Of a stretch of 64,000 bases of DNA, positions 32,714 through 42,401 are shown one piece after another; position 1 is the stretch's first letter, and every line of letters starts with the position of its first letter. The DNA is from Alphaproteobacteria bacterium (GTDB taxonomy: Bacteria; Pseudomonadota; Alphaproteobacteria; CAAHEQ01; UBA3637): the NCBI GenBank assembly GCA_017539265.1, contig JAFYHG010000030.1:67878-131877 (forward strand), in the 5' to 3' direction. The notes under the pieces are model-generated. The model made no database searches. It saw only the letters and a program-made list of their open reading frames with translations, and was not told where the DNA came from. The position numbers were made by a program, and so were the translations under genes.

Positions 32714-33883
32714 ATGAGTCAAAAAAACGCAATCGTACGTTTTGTTTTGGAGCAGAAAAAATCGGCCGAAAAAGTGTCGACTGTTTTGGTGCGTATCTTA
32801 AAAAATAAAAAAACTTCAGATAATTTTTTGCATACCGTTATTCAAAATCCCCGTGATAATAAGGCTGCTTATCGCTTCTTTTGCAATTCTTTTAAGACCG
32901 CTACCGAACGGCGGCGGTGGTATGAGAATTATTTAGATGTTTATACCCGTTTTATGAATGCCCAAATGCGGTCGGCTAGCTGTATTGAAGATATGTTAAA
33001 AATTGTCCCTAATTTATCCCCCTGGACATTGGAACAGCGCTTTGAAACCATAAAAATCGGTTCAATTCCGCCTGCCTTTGTATCAGAGCTACATTTTATT
33101 TCATTACTGGCAAAAATTAATCGGTCAAGCGCTGTTACCCGATTTAAACAGATTAAGCGTTTAGAATGTCATCTATCTGATTTTCGGGCTGCTTTTCCCG
33201 AAGTTAAAAAAATAGATTGGTTTAATTTATCTGCCCGATCCCGTTTTTTAGGTCAGTTAATGCATGAAAAATGCGGTACCCCTTTTATTGTAAAGCAGGA
33301 TGGTCGCGCTTATCAAATTACCTTTTTGTGTAATCCGTATTCCAATAAAATGGTTTTTAAAGTTCAATCACCTGAAAAAGAAACCTTTATTTTAAAATTA
33401 AGTCCTTATTGCTTTTTGACTACCCCAAATGATCGTGTGCGCAAAGAGCATGAAAATATGGCCATTCGGGCAGATTCAACTTATTCGGATGCCTTGTTGG
33501 AATTTTATTTAAAATTGAACGATTGCCCGCATGCTCCTGATATTTTGTATTACCATTTTAATCATGAGGTTGCTCTCTATCGCGCCGCACAGGGAAAACC
33601 CTTCCACTCAGGGAAAAATAAAAACAAATATTTGGATTTTTACTCTTTTAATACCAAGGTTGTTTCCGATTCTATGCGCTTAGGTGTTTACGTCAATGAT
33701 ATTAATGCGGGCAATTTTTTAGTTTCAAAAGAGGATGGCTTTGTTAAAATTATAGATATCGGGCACGCTACATTTGTAAATCCTTTAACGCCCGAAGTTC
33801 CCGGCTTAACCTTTACCTTAGGTAATTTATGTGGCCGAGATTATATTTCCATAGCCGGTGTTTTGGAGGTTGAAGATGACTGA
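32714..33883 (+). CDS. Protein-kinase-like fold protein of unknown function
   Basis: 389 residues with no signal peptide. The N-terminal 190 residues are helical and unassigned. The C-terminal half carries a spaced kinase signature: FILKLS with Lys228 (VAIK-like), Glu245 in RVRKEHENMA (C-helix), VYVNDINAGNFLV with Asp329 and Asn334 (the D-x4-N catalytic loop), and KIIDIGHATF with Asp348 (DFG-like). The distances Asp329-Asn334-Asp348 fit the protein-kinase or small-molecule-kinase fold. No family is recognised. The stop overlaps the next start (ATGACTGA), coupling it to the PHP-GH77 enzyme, so a target in alpha-glucan metabolism is plausible. Confidence 0.65.
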   Translation: MSQKNAIVRFVLEQKKSAEKVSTVLVRILKNKKTSDNFLHTVIQNPRDNKAAYRFFCNSFKTATERRRWYENYLDVYTRFMNAQMRSASCIEDMLKIVPNLSPWTLEQRFETIKIGSIPPAFVSELHFISLLAKINRSSAVTRFKQIKRLECHLSDFRAAFPEVKKIDWFNLSARSRFLGQLMHEKCGTPFIVKQDGRAYQITFLCNPYSNKMVFKVQSPEKETFILKLSPYCFLTTPNDRVRKEHENMAIRADSTYSDALLEFYLKLNDCPHAPDILYYHFNHEVALYRAAQGKPFHSGKNKNKYLDFYSFNTKVVSDSMRLGVYVNDINAGNFLVSKEDGFVKIIDIGHATFVNPLTPEVPGLTFTLGNLCGRDYISIAGVLEVEDD

Positions 33884-36503
33884 TGCACTATATTTAAAAG
33901 CGTTGGCTAAAGGGTTAAACATTCAAGATACAAAATCCCTTTCCGTCATTATGGGACCGGATGAATTAAAGAAAACATTATCGGGGCTTACGCTTAAAGA
34001 TTTTGATGATGGTCGGCGGCTGATTACCCTGCATACGCATACAACGGCCTCTGACGGGCGGGTTGAGCCCAAGGATTATTTGGATAATGCCCTTAAATTT
34101 AAAAATAAATACGGATATCAGGAGTTGATATTGGCTGTGACAGACCATGACGACCTGTCGGGTTTGCCGATTATCCTTAAGAAAGCACAAAAAAATCCCG
34201 AAAAATATCGGGGCATACGCTTGGTTTTGGGTTGTGAACTCAGTGTCGCTTTGTTTGACGACAGGACTTTTCGGCCGGTTGATTTTGAACTCTTGCACTA
34301 TGGGATTAATCCGTTTGATAAAACGTATCAAAAGTGGCTTAAAGACCTTTGTTCGTTGCGCCAAAAGATGATACCTAAAATTTTTGATTATTTCCAAAAG
34401 AAGTATCCGTGGGTTCATTTTGATATGAATGAATTTTTTGGTATATATCCTCAAATGAAGAAGGGATTCGGGTGTTATCTGACATACAGCACACCGCGGT
34501 ATATTATCGGGAAATTAAATGATGCTTCTCAAAATGAATTTGTTTGGGATTATTTTCGGCGTCTTGGAACACCTTTTTCGGAAACACCGGATGTACCTTT
34601 TTGGCATACATTAGATGACGTAGTGAAACGCTTGAAACAACACGGTTTCGGATTTTTAAGTATGGCCCATCCTTATCGCGTGCATTTAGAGGGAAAAATT
34701 CGTGAATCCGGTATAGATTTTTTAAATTACTTTTTGAACGTGTTAAAACAAAAAGGTGTTGCCGGATTGGAAATTTTTTATATGAACTTGTATCAACCGC
34801 TTGCAAGGTCTTTTGATTATATGTCAAAAGGTTGTTCTCCGATTTCCGATACGGATAGATGGGTTAAAACCTTTTTGGATTTTGCCGATCAAAACGGTAT
34901 GATAAAAACCGGCGGTACGGACAGTCATTCTGATTTCTTGGCCGGTCGTAAACGGGAATTGACGATTCGCCTGACGGAATTATTGGATAATTATAAACCT
35001 CTTATTCGAGAAGGGTATCAAGTTTTGAATAAAGAGGTAACCTTGGGTATGCCGGCACCGTGTATGCCGCCCGAAAGTGCTTATCGGGATACGGGTATCG
35101 GTTCGGATGCGGGGGAAGGGGCCACGCGAATTGCCCGGTTCTTTGGCGGTCTTTTTGATAAGATACAATTAGGGCCTATGGGACGCACAATGCGGGAGGC
35201 CAAGCATTCCCCTTATGTGTCCGATATGGCACCTAACCCGTTTTTTATTCCGCTTGAAAAACTGGCAGAAAAGAATCTGATTTCTTCTAAAACACTGGAT
35301 GAAATTTATCAAATCCCCAAGCAAGACGGTTTTATCGATTTTGATATTGTCGAAAAGGTTTATGATAAAGCCCTTCATGAAGCGTATAAAACGTGTAAAA
35401 CTAAGAAATCATACGATTCGTTTGTTGCGGATTTATATAATGCTTGTCATCAAAAGTTACCCGCTAAATATATCGCCGATTTACAGGTGCGTATTCCCCC
35501 CGATACCAAGGGGTTGAAGCCGGATCTTTTCCTGTCCGATTATTCGTTAGGGGCGCCCCCGGATGCATTTTCTGCTTCGGCGCGTAATTGGCATTTTTCC
35601 GTATTTGACCCTAAGAAAGTATTTAATCCCGACGGTACATTGGGGCCGGCGGGAAAAGTGTGGCAAAGTTTATTGGATACAGCCCTTCAAAATGCGGCCG
35701 GCGGGCTTAGGATCGATCATTATATCGGCTTTGTCAATCCCTTTGTAATTTCAAATAATGATCCTGCGGATTGTGGACGGCTTTATTCTTCCGGTGATCA
35801 TCCGAATTTGAAAGCATATCTTAAATCTGATTTTTCGGATATTACGCGAAAAATTATTTTGGATACGGTGCAAAAACATGGTCTCACCCAACGGGATATT
35901 TATGTGGAAGATGTCGGGAATAGGCCGTTTGAATTGGATCCCGTCATGCGGGAATGTGGGCTCGGTAGGCTTCTTATCGCACAATTTTTGGAACCGGATG
36001 ATTGGAACCATATGTATCATTTATCGCGGGCCGGTGCAGATGATGTAGCGGTTTTGGATACACATGATACGCCTTCCATCCAAATGTTCTTTGATTCGCT
36101 TCCTGAAGATAAAAAAGCCAAATTTTCATGGATTTTGGCCATGGATTTGCGGTTTAATTATACGGATGAATTAAAGTCCACCACATGGCTGACCCGCATG
36201 ATGTGGGGGGCATTGATGGCTTCACCCGCCCAACGTGTTCAAGCCTTTTTCACCAGTTGGACCGGTCAAATCGGTCGTTATAATCAACCGGGAAATCCTG
36301 TTAAGTGGCATTTAAGGTGTGTGGCCGATTTTGAACGGCTCTATTTTGAAAATTTGGCGCGTGGCCTTGCTTATAATCCCTTTGATGCTATAGCCCTTGG
36401 TATTTATGCGCGTGGGGATGAATTCTATCGCAACCATGAAGATTTGGTGAAGCGTCTGCGTGCAGCCGAAGAAGAAATTTTATCTTTGGCACGGGAACTT
36501 TAA
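33876..36503 (+). CDS. PHP phosphoesterase domain fused to GH77 4-alpha-glucanotransferase
   Basis: 875 residues from the ATG at 33876 (GGAGG upstream). Residues about 48-360 are a PHP domain with metal ligands in TLHTHTTASDG (His53, His55), VTDHDD (90-93), LGCELSVAL, SMAHPYRVH and GGTDSHSDF. Residues about 405-875 match GH77 in order: LGPMG and SPY near the start, GAPPDAFSASARNW, GLRIDHYIGF (nucleophile Asp), IYVEDVGN (acid/base Glu), and VLDTHDTPS (third catalytic Asp). GH77 enzymes move alpha-1,4-glucan segments. The join is uninterrupted in one frame. Coupled to the kinase-like gene before it and 84 bases before glgB. Confidence 0.88.
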   Translation: MTDALYLKALAKGLNIQDTKSLSVIMGPDELKKTLSGLTLKDFDDGRRLITLHTHTTASDGRVEPKDYLDNALKFKNKYGYQELILAVTDHDDLSGLPIILKKAQKNPEKYRGIRLVLGCELSVALFDDRTFRPVDFELLHYGINPFDKTYQKWLKDLCSLRQKMIPKIFDYFQKKYPWVHFDMNEFFGIYPQMKKGFGCYLTYSTPRYIIGKLNDASQNEFVWDYFRRLGTPFSETPDVPFWHTLDDVVKRLKQHGFGFLSMAHPYRVHLEGKIRESGIDFLNYFLNVLKQKGVAGLEIFYMNLYQPLARSFDYMSKGCSPISDTDRWVKTFLDFADQNGMIKTGGTDSHSDFLAGRKRELTIRLTELLDNYKPLIREGYQVLNKEVTLGMPAPCMPPESAYRDTGIGSDAGEGATRIARFFGGLFDKIQLGPMGRTMREAKHSPYVSDMAPNPFFIPLEKLAEKNLISSKTLDEIYQIPKQDGFIDFDIVEKVYDKALHEAYKTCKTKKSYDSFVADLYNACHQKLPAKYIADLQVRIPPDTKGLKPDLFLSDYSLGAPPDAFSASARNWHFSVFDPKKVFNPDGTLGPAGKVWQSLLDTALQNAAGGLRIDHYIGFVNPFVISNNDPADCGRLYSSGDHPNLKAYLKSDFSDITRKIILDTVQKHGLTQRDIYVEDVGNRPFELDPVMRECGLGRLLIAQFLEPDDWNHMYHLSRAGADDVAVLDTHDTPSIQMFFDSLPEDKKAKFSWILAMDLRFNYTDELKSTTWLTRMMWGALMASPAQRVQAFFTSWTGQIGRYNQPGNPVKWHLRCVADFERLYFENLARGLAYNPFDAIALGIYARGDEFYRNHEDLVKRLRAAEEEILSLAREL

Positions 36504-36587
36504 AAAAATCATTTTTGTTTCGTTTTTTTCTTTCCTTTTTCCTAAAAATCGTGCTATATAGATGGGGTAATCAGAAAAGGGACAGAA

Positions 36588-38834
36588 ATGGGACTTATTT
36601 TAGAATCATCACAGGTTGAATCATTGGTCAAAGGTAACTATCAAGGTGATCCGTTTGCCGTTTTGGGCATGCATCAAGGGCAGAATCTTGAGGGTAAACA
36701 ATCCCTCTATATCCGCACTTTGCAGCCGCAGGCCAAGAAGGTTGAGGTTATTCGTATCGATACTGGTGCGAATTTAGGGGAAATGCGTCGCGTCCATGTT
36801 TATGGACTATTTCAAATGGATATGACGGATGAGCTTTCCTTTTTTCCGTATCGTTTTAAAATCACGCTTTATAATGATCAGGTTTATGAAGCCGAAGATG
36901 TTTATCGCTTTTTGCCGGTTCTGGGGGAATTGGATTTATACCTTTACGGCGAAGGTAATCATATGCAAATTTACCAAAAGTTGGGGGCGCACCTGATAAC
37001 CCATCAAGGAGTAGAAGGCGTTTCTTTTGCCGTTTGGGCACCCAATGCCAAAAGGGTAAGTGTCGTCGGTCTTTTCAATGATTGGGACGGTCGGCGTCAT
37101 ATGATGCGTCCGCGTGGCAGTTCCGGGATTTGGGAATTGTTTATTCCGGGGATGAAAGAGTGGGATATTTATAAGTATGAACTCATCGGTGCCCAAGGTC
37201 GTCTTATGCCGCTTAAATCCGACCCATTCGGCTTCGCCTTTGAAATGCGCCCCAAAACAGGGAGTCTTGTGTTTAACGGCGGTCGTTATCAATGGTCGGA
37301 TGCCGATTGGATTCAAAACGGTCGGGCAAAGGCCAATGCGCTGGCTTCTCCGATTTCTGTTTATGAAGTGCATTTGGGATCATGGCGGCGTAACAGTTTG
37401 GAAAATAATCGGTGGTTGACCTATCGTGAAATGGCGCGTGAACTTCCCGAATATATCAAACAAATAGGTTTTACTCATGTAGAGTTTTTACCTCTGGCCG
37501 AGTATCCTTTTGACGGCAGTTGGGGATATCAAATCACGGGGCTTTATGCGCCGACAAGCCGTTACGGTACGCCGGATGATTTTAAATATCTGATTGATGA
37601 ACTGCATCGGGCGGGTATCGGTGTTATTATGGATTGGGTACCGGCTCACTTCCCGCGGGATGCGTTCGGTTTGGCCGATTTTGACGGAACGGCGCTTTAT
37701 GAGCATGCAGATCCGCGTAAAGGCGAACACAAAGATTGGGGCACAAAGATTTACAATTATGGTCGTAAAGAGGTTTCTAATTTTCTAATTGCCAATGCTC
37801 TTTTCTGGGTGAAGGAGTACCATATTGATGCCTTGCGTGTAGATGCGGTGGCCAGTATGCTCTATTTGGATTATTCCCGTAAAGATGGTGAATGGATCCC
37901 CAATCAATATGGTGGCCGTGAAAATTTGGAGGCAATTGCCTTCCTGCGCCGTCTGAATGAAGTTGTCTTTGCCGAAGGGCAGGGGGCAACCACTTTTGCC
38001 GAAGAATCAACCGCTTGGCCGATGGTGTCGCGCCCGACCTATGTCGGGGGATTAGGGTTCGGTTATAAATGGAATATGGGGTGGATGCATGATACGCTTC
38101 ATTATATGTCCGAAAATCCAATCCACCGGAAATACCATCACAATGAATTGACGTTCAGTTTGCTTTATGCTTTTTCGGAAAACTTTATTTTGCCGCTGTC
38201 CCATGATGAAGTGGTGCATGGTAAAGGCCCAATGATAGATAAAATGCCCGGTGATATGTGGCAAAAATTTGCTAATTTAAGGCTATATTACAGTTATTTA
38301 TTTACTCACCCGGGTAAAAAATTGCTCTTTATGGGGGATGAATTTGCTGTTCGGACCGAGTGGCGTTTTGCCGACAGCTTAGATTGGGGGCTTTTGAAAA
38401 AAGAACGCCATCGGGGTGTCCAAAAAATGATATCTGATTTAAATGCCCTCTATAAAAAGACACCTGCGCTTTATGAAAATGATTTTGAATCCGGCGGGTT
38501 TGAGTGGGTAGAGGGTAATGATTACGAAAATTCATGCTTTACCTTTATTCGCCATGATAAAAAGAATAATGAATCACTGGTAGTGGCTTGTAATTTCACG
38601 CCCGTCCCACGATATAATTATCGTATCGGTGTAAATGAATCGGGTATCTATCGGGAAGTTTTCAATTCTGATTTAAAAATTTATGGCGGTTCCGATGTGA
38701 AGAATGAAGGGGATATCCAAACGGAAGAACCCGGTTGGAATTTTAAAAAGTATGATATTCAAGTCGTATTGCCGCCGCTAGCTGTTGTTTGTTTTAAACT
38801 GGATTGTATGGGGATTAGTCGAAAGAGGGAATAA
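36588..38834 (+). CDS. glgB: 1,4-alpha-glucan branching enzyme
   Basis: 748 residues, usual for GlgB with its N1 and CBM48 domains. It makes alpha-1,6 branches in glycogen. Visible marks are DPFAVLGMH at the start, SFAVWAPNAKRVSVVGLFND in the CBM48, the GH13 barrel with YEVHLGSWRR, DWVPAHFP, ALRVDAVASM (nucleophile Asp), FAEESTAWP (acid/base Glu) and LPLSHDEVVHGK. The next gene starts immediately after the stop. Confidence 0.97.
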   Translation: MGLILESSQVESLVKGNYQGDPFAVLGMHQGQNLEGKQSLYIRTLQPQAKKVEVIRIDTGANLGEMRRVHVYGLFQMDMTDELSFFPYRFKITLYNDQVYEAEDVYRFLPVLGELDLYLYGEGNHMQIYQKLGAHLITHQGVEGVSFAVWAPNAKRVSVVGLFNDWDGRRHMMRPRGSSGIWELFIPGMKEWDIYKYELIGAQGRLMPLKSDPFGFAFEMRPKTGSLVFNGGRYQWSDADWIQNGRAKANALASPISVYEVHLGSWRRNSLENNRWLTYREMARELPEYIKQIGFTHVEFLPLAEYPFDGSWGYQITGLYAPTSRYGTPDDFKYLIDELHRAGIGVIMDWVPAHFPRDAFGLADFDGTALYEHADPRKGEHKDWGTKIYNYGRKEVSNFLIANALFWVKEYHIDALRVDAVASMLYLDYSRKDGEWIPNQYGGRENLEAIAFLRRLNEVVFAEGQGATTFAEESTAWPMVSRPTYVGGLGFGYKWNMGWMHDTLHYMSENPIHRKYHHNELTFSLLYAFSENFILPLSHDEVVHGKGPMIDKMPGDMWQKFANLRLYYSYLFTHPGKKLLFMGDEFAVRTEWRFADSLDWGLLKKERHRGVQKMISDLNALYKKTPALYENDFESGGFEWVEGNDYENSCFTFIRHDKKNNESLVVACNFTPVPRYNYRIGVNESGIYREVFNSDLKIYGGSDVKNEGDIQTEEPGWNFKKYDIQVVLPPLAVVCFKLDCMGISRKRE

Positions 38835-39653
38835 ATGCAGGTCAATTTAGAAGATAAAGTTGTTCGTTTCGTTGTTCAAGAATATGTGAACGCTATTGTG
38901 AATTTTAAAAATCAAGCCGAACTTGATTTTGATACCCACAAATTAATTCACACGTTTCAGGTTGTCGCCGTTGCACAAAAATTGGTTAATTTGGCGCGTC
39001 CAAAATTATCCTTAAAATTAGCGCGTCAAATTTTAAATGCGGCGGTTTTACATGATGTCGGTCGGTGCCATGAATTTGAAAACGGAAAGCAAAAGAAACA
39101 CTTTAATCACGGCGTTGAAGGCTCTGAATTAATTAAGAAAAAATTCCCTAAATTTACTAAAGAATATTTGGCAACACGGCTTCATAATAAAGAGCCATCT
39201 GCCGCCGATCCGGTTGAGGCTCAACCCGTTTTAGATTATACGCGTGATGCCGATATTTTGGGAAATTTGGAATATAATATTGCTCAAATGCCGATTTTTT
39301 TAAAGCACATATTGCAACAATATCCGCAAACAGAAACAGCCATGATTATCAATCAGGAAATTCTTCGTTCGGCCAAGGAAAGGCATTCCTGTTGCTATCA
39401 GAAAATGGAAAAATTTGATTTTCTGGATATGATGTTGGCGCAACTGGCGTGGATTTATAATTTACGGACGCGCTCAGGTTTTCTGCTTTCCAAAAAGGAA
39501 AAGTTATTTCCGCGCTATCGGGAAGTTATTATTTCTGAGGTATTACCGATTATAAAAGGAACCCAAGCACAAAGAAAACGAACCGAAAAACAAATTAGAG
39601 AACTGTTCCCTGATGATATGTTTTTAGAGGAGTTTAAAAAGCATGGCGTATGA
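38835..39653 (+). CDS. HD-domain phosphohydrolase-like protein
   Basis: 272 residues. HD ligands are in the expected order: His39, VLHDVGRCHE (His73, Asp74), FNHGVEG (His92), LATRLHNKEP (His117) and DYTRDADILGN (Asp138/140). HD proteins hydrolyse nucleotides, cyclic nucleotides or phosphate esters; the substrate is unknown. The C-terminal 110 residues form an extra helical domain. It sits between glgB (no gap) and glgX (11-base overlap), so it is made with the glycogen enzymes and is probably part of their control. Confidence 0.85.
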   Translation: MQVNLEDKVVRFVVQEYVNAIVNFKNQAELDFDTHKLIHTFQVVAVAQKLVNLARPKLSLKLARQILNAAVLHDVGRCHEFENGKQKKHFNHGVEGSELIKKKFPKFTKEYLATRLHNKEPSAADPVEAQPVLDYTRDADILGNLEYNIAQMPIFLKHILQQYPQTETAMIINQEILRSAKERHSCCYQKMEKFDFLDMMLAQLAWIYNLRTRSGFLLSKKEKLFPRYREVIISEVLPIIKGTQAQRKRTEKQIRELFPDDMFLEEFKKHGV

Positions 39654-41667
39654 AGTATTGGGCGGGCTACCCTATCCGCTGGGGGCCAATTTTGATGGAG
39701 AAGGGGTCAATTTTGCCCTGTTTTCCGCCCATGCCGAACGGGTTCAGGTTTGCCTGTTTAACCGAAACGAAAGAGGGGAAGTTCGTATTGATTTACCCAA
39801 ATACACCGATGAAGTTTTTCATGGCTATATTAAGGGATTAAAACCCGGTCAACTCTATGGATACAGGGTTTATGGTCCCTATGAACCGGAAAAAGGGCAT
39901 CGCTTTAATCCGTATAAGTTGTTGATAGACCCTTATGCCAAAATGTTGACGATGCCGATTATCGGTCATAATTCTATGTTGGGGTATCGGGTTGGTGATG
40001 CAAGGGAAGACCTGTCGTTCAGTCGCCTGAATTCTGCACCTGTTGTGCCAAAGTGTGTCGTGTGTGCCGATGATGATTTCGATTGGGGCACTTTAAAAAA
40101 GCCGAAAAGCCCATGGGATTCCGAAGTGATTTATGAAACACATTTAAAGGGTTTTACGGCTCGCCACCCCGATATTGATGCGGAACTCAGGGGTACCTTT
40201 GCCGGTATGTCCACGCCGAAAGTAATTGAGTATTTTAAAAGCCTTCAAATTTCTGCCGTGGAATTATTACCGATTGCGGCTTTTATGACGGACGGATTTT
40301 TGTTGGATAAAAATTTAACGAATTATTGGGGGTATGATCCGATTGCTTTTATGTCCCCGCATGCCCTTTATCTGTCCGAGCGTAAATTGGCCGAATTGAA
40401 ACATATGGTTCGTGTTTTCCATGAGGCCGGTATAGAGGTTATTTTGGACGTTGTCTATAATCATTCCGGTGAAGGTAATCATATGGGGCATACTTTATGC
40501 TATCGGGGGATAGATAATTCGTCTTATTATCGGTTAAATAAGGAAAATCCCCGCTATTATGATGATACGACGGGGTGCGGTAATTCGTTAAATTTGGGGC
40601 ATCCGCGGACGCTTCAACTCGTGATGGATTCCCTCAGGTATTGGGCCAAGGTTATTCGTGTGGACGGTTTCCGATTTGATTTAGCCACAACCCTTGCCCG
40701 TAACAGTGATAACCAATATGCGATTAACAGTGACTTTTTAACCACCGTTCAGCAAGATCCGATTTTACAGCGTCAAAAATTGATTGCCGAACCGTGGGAT
40801 CTGGGGGTTGGCGGGTATCAGGTCGGCTCTTTCAGACCCGGATGGGCTGAATGGAATGATAAATTCCGCGATACTGTTCGCCGTTTTTGGACGGGTGCAG
40901 AAAATCAGGCCGCCGATTTTAAGAATCGCATGACCGGTTCGCCTGATCTTTATGATAAACAAGGTCGTAAACCATGGGAAAGCGTTAATTTTATTACGGC
41001 TCATGACGGATTTACATTACAGGATTTGGTGTCCTATAATCAAAAGCATAATGATGCCAACGGTGAAGATAATCGTGACGGATCGGATACCAATTACTCT
41101 TGGAACAGCGGTGTCGAAGGCGATACAAATAATCCGATTGTATCGGCTTTGCGGGAACGTCGGGCCAGATGTTTGATGGCATCACTTTTGCTTTCTTTCG
41201 GAACACCGATGATTTTAGGTGGAGATGAGGTTTTAACAACCGCTTTCGGTAATAACAATACCTATGCGCAAGATAACATTTATTCATGGATTAATTGGCC
41301 GGATGTCGGAGTGGTCGGTCAGCGAATGTATGATTTAGTCTGCCGGCTAATGCAAATTCGGCATCAATACACAGCCCTAAAACAGGATGATTTTAGAACC
41401 GGTTCCGATTTAATTTGGTATCGCCCTGATGGGGCACCTATGGAAAGTGGCGATTGGCATAGTTATGTCCGGGCACTTTCTTGTCGGGTTCAAGGGGAAG
41501 AAGATGCGCTCTTTTTTATCTTTAATGCCTATGATAAACCGTTGCCGTGGCGATTGCCTGATGGTAAGTGGCAGTTGATTTTAGATACGACAGATGAGGC
41601 TTCTTTTGCCCGTGGAAAAGGTTTTGCTCCGGCGTGGAGTGTTTTGGTTTTTAAACAAAAGGATTAG
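39643..41667 (+). CDS. glgX: Glycogen debranching enzyme
   Basis: 674 residues. GlgX cuts alpha-1,6 branches of limit dextrin. Marks: PLGANFDGEGVNFALFSAHA at the start (CBM48), VYGPYEPEKGHRFNPYKLL, DVVYNHSGEGN, RVDGFRFDLA (nucleophile Asp), IAEPWDLG (acid/base Glu) and NFITAHDGFTL. All catalytic residues appear intact. With GlgB and the GH77 domain it gives branching, debranching and disproportionation in one locus; glgA, glgC and glgP are not in the window. Confidence 0.96.
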   Translation: MAYEVLGGLPYPLGANFDGEGVNFALFSAHAERVQVCLFNRNERGEVRIDLPKYTDEVFHGYIKGLKPGQLYGYRVYGPYEPEKGHRFNPYKLLIDPYAKMLTMPIIGHNSMLGYRVGDAREDLSFSRLNSAPVVPKCVVCADDDFDWGTLKKPKSPWDSEVIYETHLKGFTARHPDIDAELRGTFAGMSTPKVIEYFKSLQISAVELLPIAAFMTDGFLLDKNLTNYWGYDPIAFMSPHALYLSERKLAELKHMVRVFHEAGIEVILDVVYNHSGEGNHMGHTLCYRGIDNSSYYRLNKENPRYYDDTTGCGNSLNLGHPRTLQLVMDSLRYWAKVIRVDGFRFDLATTLARNSDNQYAINSDFLTTVQQDPILQRQKLIAEPWDLGVGGYQVGSFRPGWAEWNDKFRDTVRRFWTGAENQAADFKNRMTGSPDLYDKQGRKPWESVNFITAHDGFTLQDLVSYNQKHNDANGEDNRDGSDTNYSWNSGVEGDTNNPIVSALRERRARCLMASLLLSFGTPMILGGDEVLTTAFGNNNTYAQDNIYSWINWPDVGVVGQRMYDLVCRLMQIRHQYTALKQDDFRTGSDLIWYRPDGAPMESGDWHSYVRALSCRVQGEEDALFFIFNAYDKPLPWRLPDGKWQLILDTTDEASFARGKGFAPAWSVLVFKQKD

Positions 41668-41669
41668 TA

Positions 41670-42401
41670 ATGGAGAAGCATAAAAAATCATATATAATCA
41701 GTAGTTTTGAGGTCGATGTTCAATCAAAACTTCGCTTGCATAGCCTCTTTAATCTCTTTCAAGATATAGCCGATGAACACGCTGAAAAAATTGGTGTCGG
41801 GTACACCTTTTGCAGGGAAAATGGTGTCGGTTGGGTTGGAAGTGCTTATCATGTCAAAATTAACCGCTTGCCAACCTGGGGTGAAGAAATAACAATTGAA
41901 ACATGGCCATCGGCTTCCACGGCGGCCAGTGCTATTCGTGATTTTAAGGTTACGGATAAAGAAGGCTCAGTTCTGATTTTAGCGACCAGCCAATGGGTTT
42001 TGATTGATGTGGTGCGCCTGCGTCCGCTACCGATTGCCAAGCACTTGCCCCATTATGATGTTGTCCCCGAACGTATGCTAGCCTCTGATTTTGCCAAAAT
42101 TCCGGCCCCGACGGGGGAAACTTCCACTCTTTCTTTCCCTGTTCATGCGGATGACATTGATTTGAATAATCATGTGAATAATGCCCTGTATCCGACTTGG
42201 GCTCTGGACGGTTTTTCCGAAGAATATTTGAATGCCAATCGTGTATCCGAACTTAAGATTGATTTTAAGCGTCCGGCAAAATTTGGCTTTAATATTTCAC
42301 TTAAAACTTATCAAATAGGTCGTCAGAGCACCTCTCTTATCACAAGTGCGGACGGTACCACCGAATATGCCCGTGTGCAAATAGATTGGCTTCCCCGATG
42401 A
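41670..42401 (+). CDS. Acyl-ACP thioesterase (FatA/FatB-type)
   Basis: 243 residues, a double hot-dog fold. It releases fatty acids from acyl carrier protein. Marks: SYIISSFEVDVQSKLRLHSL at the start, FQDIADEHAEKIGVG, and DDIDLNNHVNNALYPTW, which holds the Asp-Asn-His catalytic set. Two bases after glgX and coupled to hflX (ATGA). A link between lipid release and glycogen is not obvious; co-transcription may be fortuitous. Confidence 0.92.
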   Translation: MEKHKKSYIISSFEVDVQSKLRLHSLFNLFQDIADEHAEKIGVGYTFCRENGVGWVGSAYHVKINRLPTWGEEITIETWPSASTAASAIRDFKVTDKEGSVLILATSQWVLIDVVRLRPLPIAKHLPHYDVVPERMLASDFAKIPAPTGETSTLSFPVHADDIDLNNHVNNALYPTWALDGFSEEYLNANRVSELKIDFKRPAKFGFNISLKTYQIGRQSTSLITSADGTTEYARVQIDWLPR

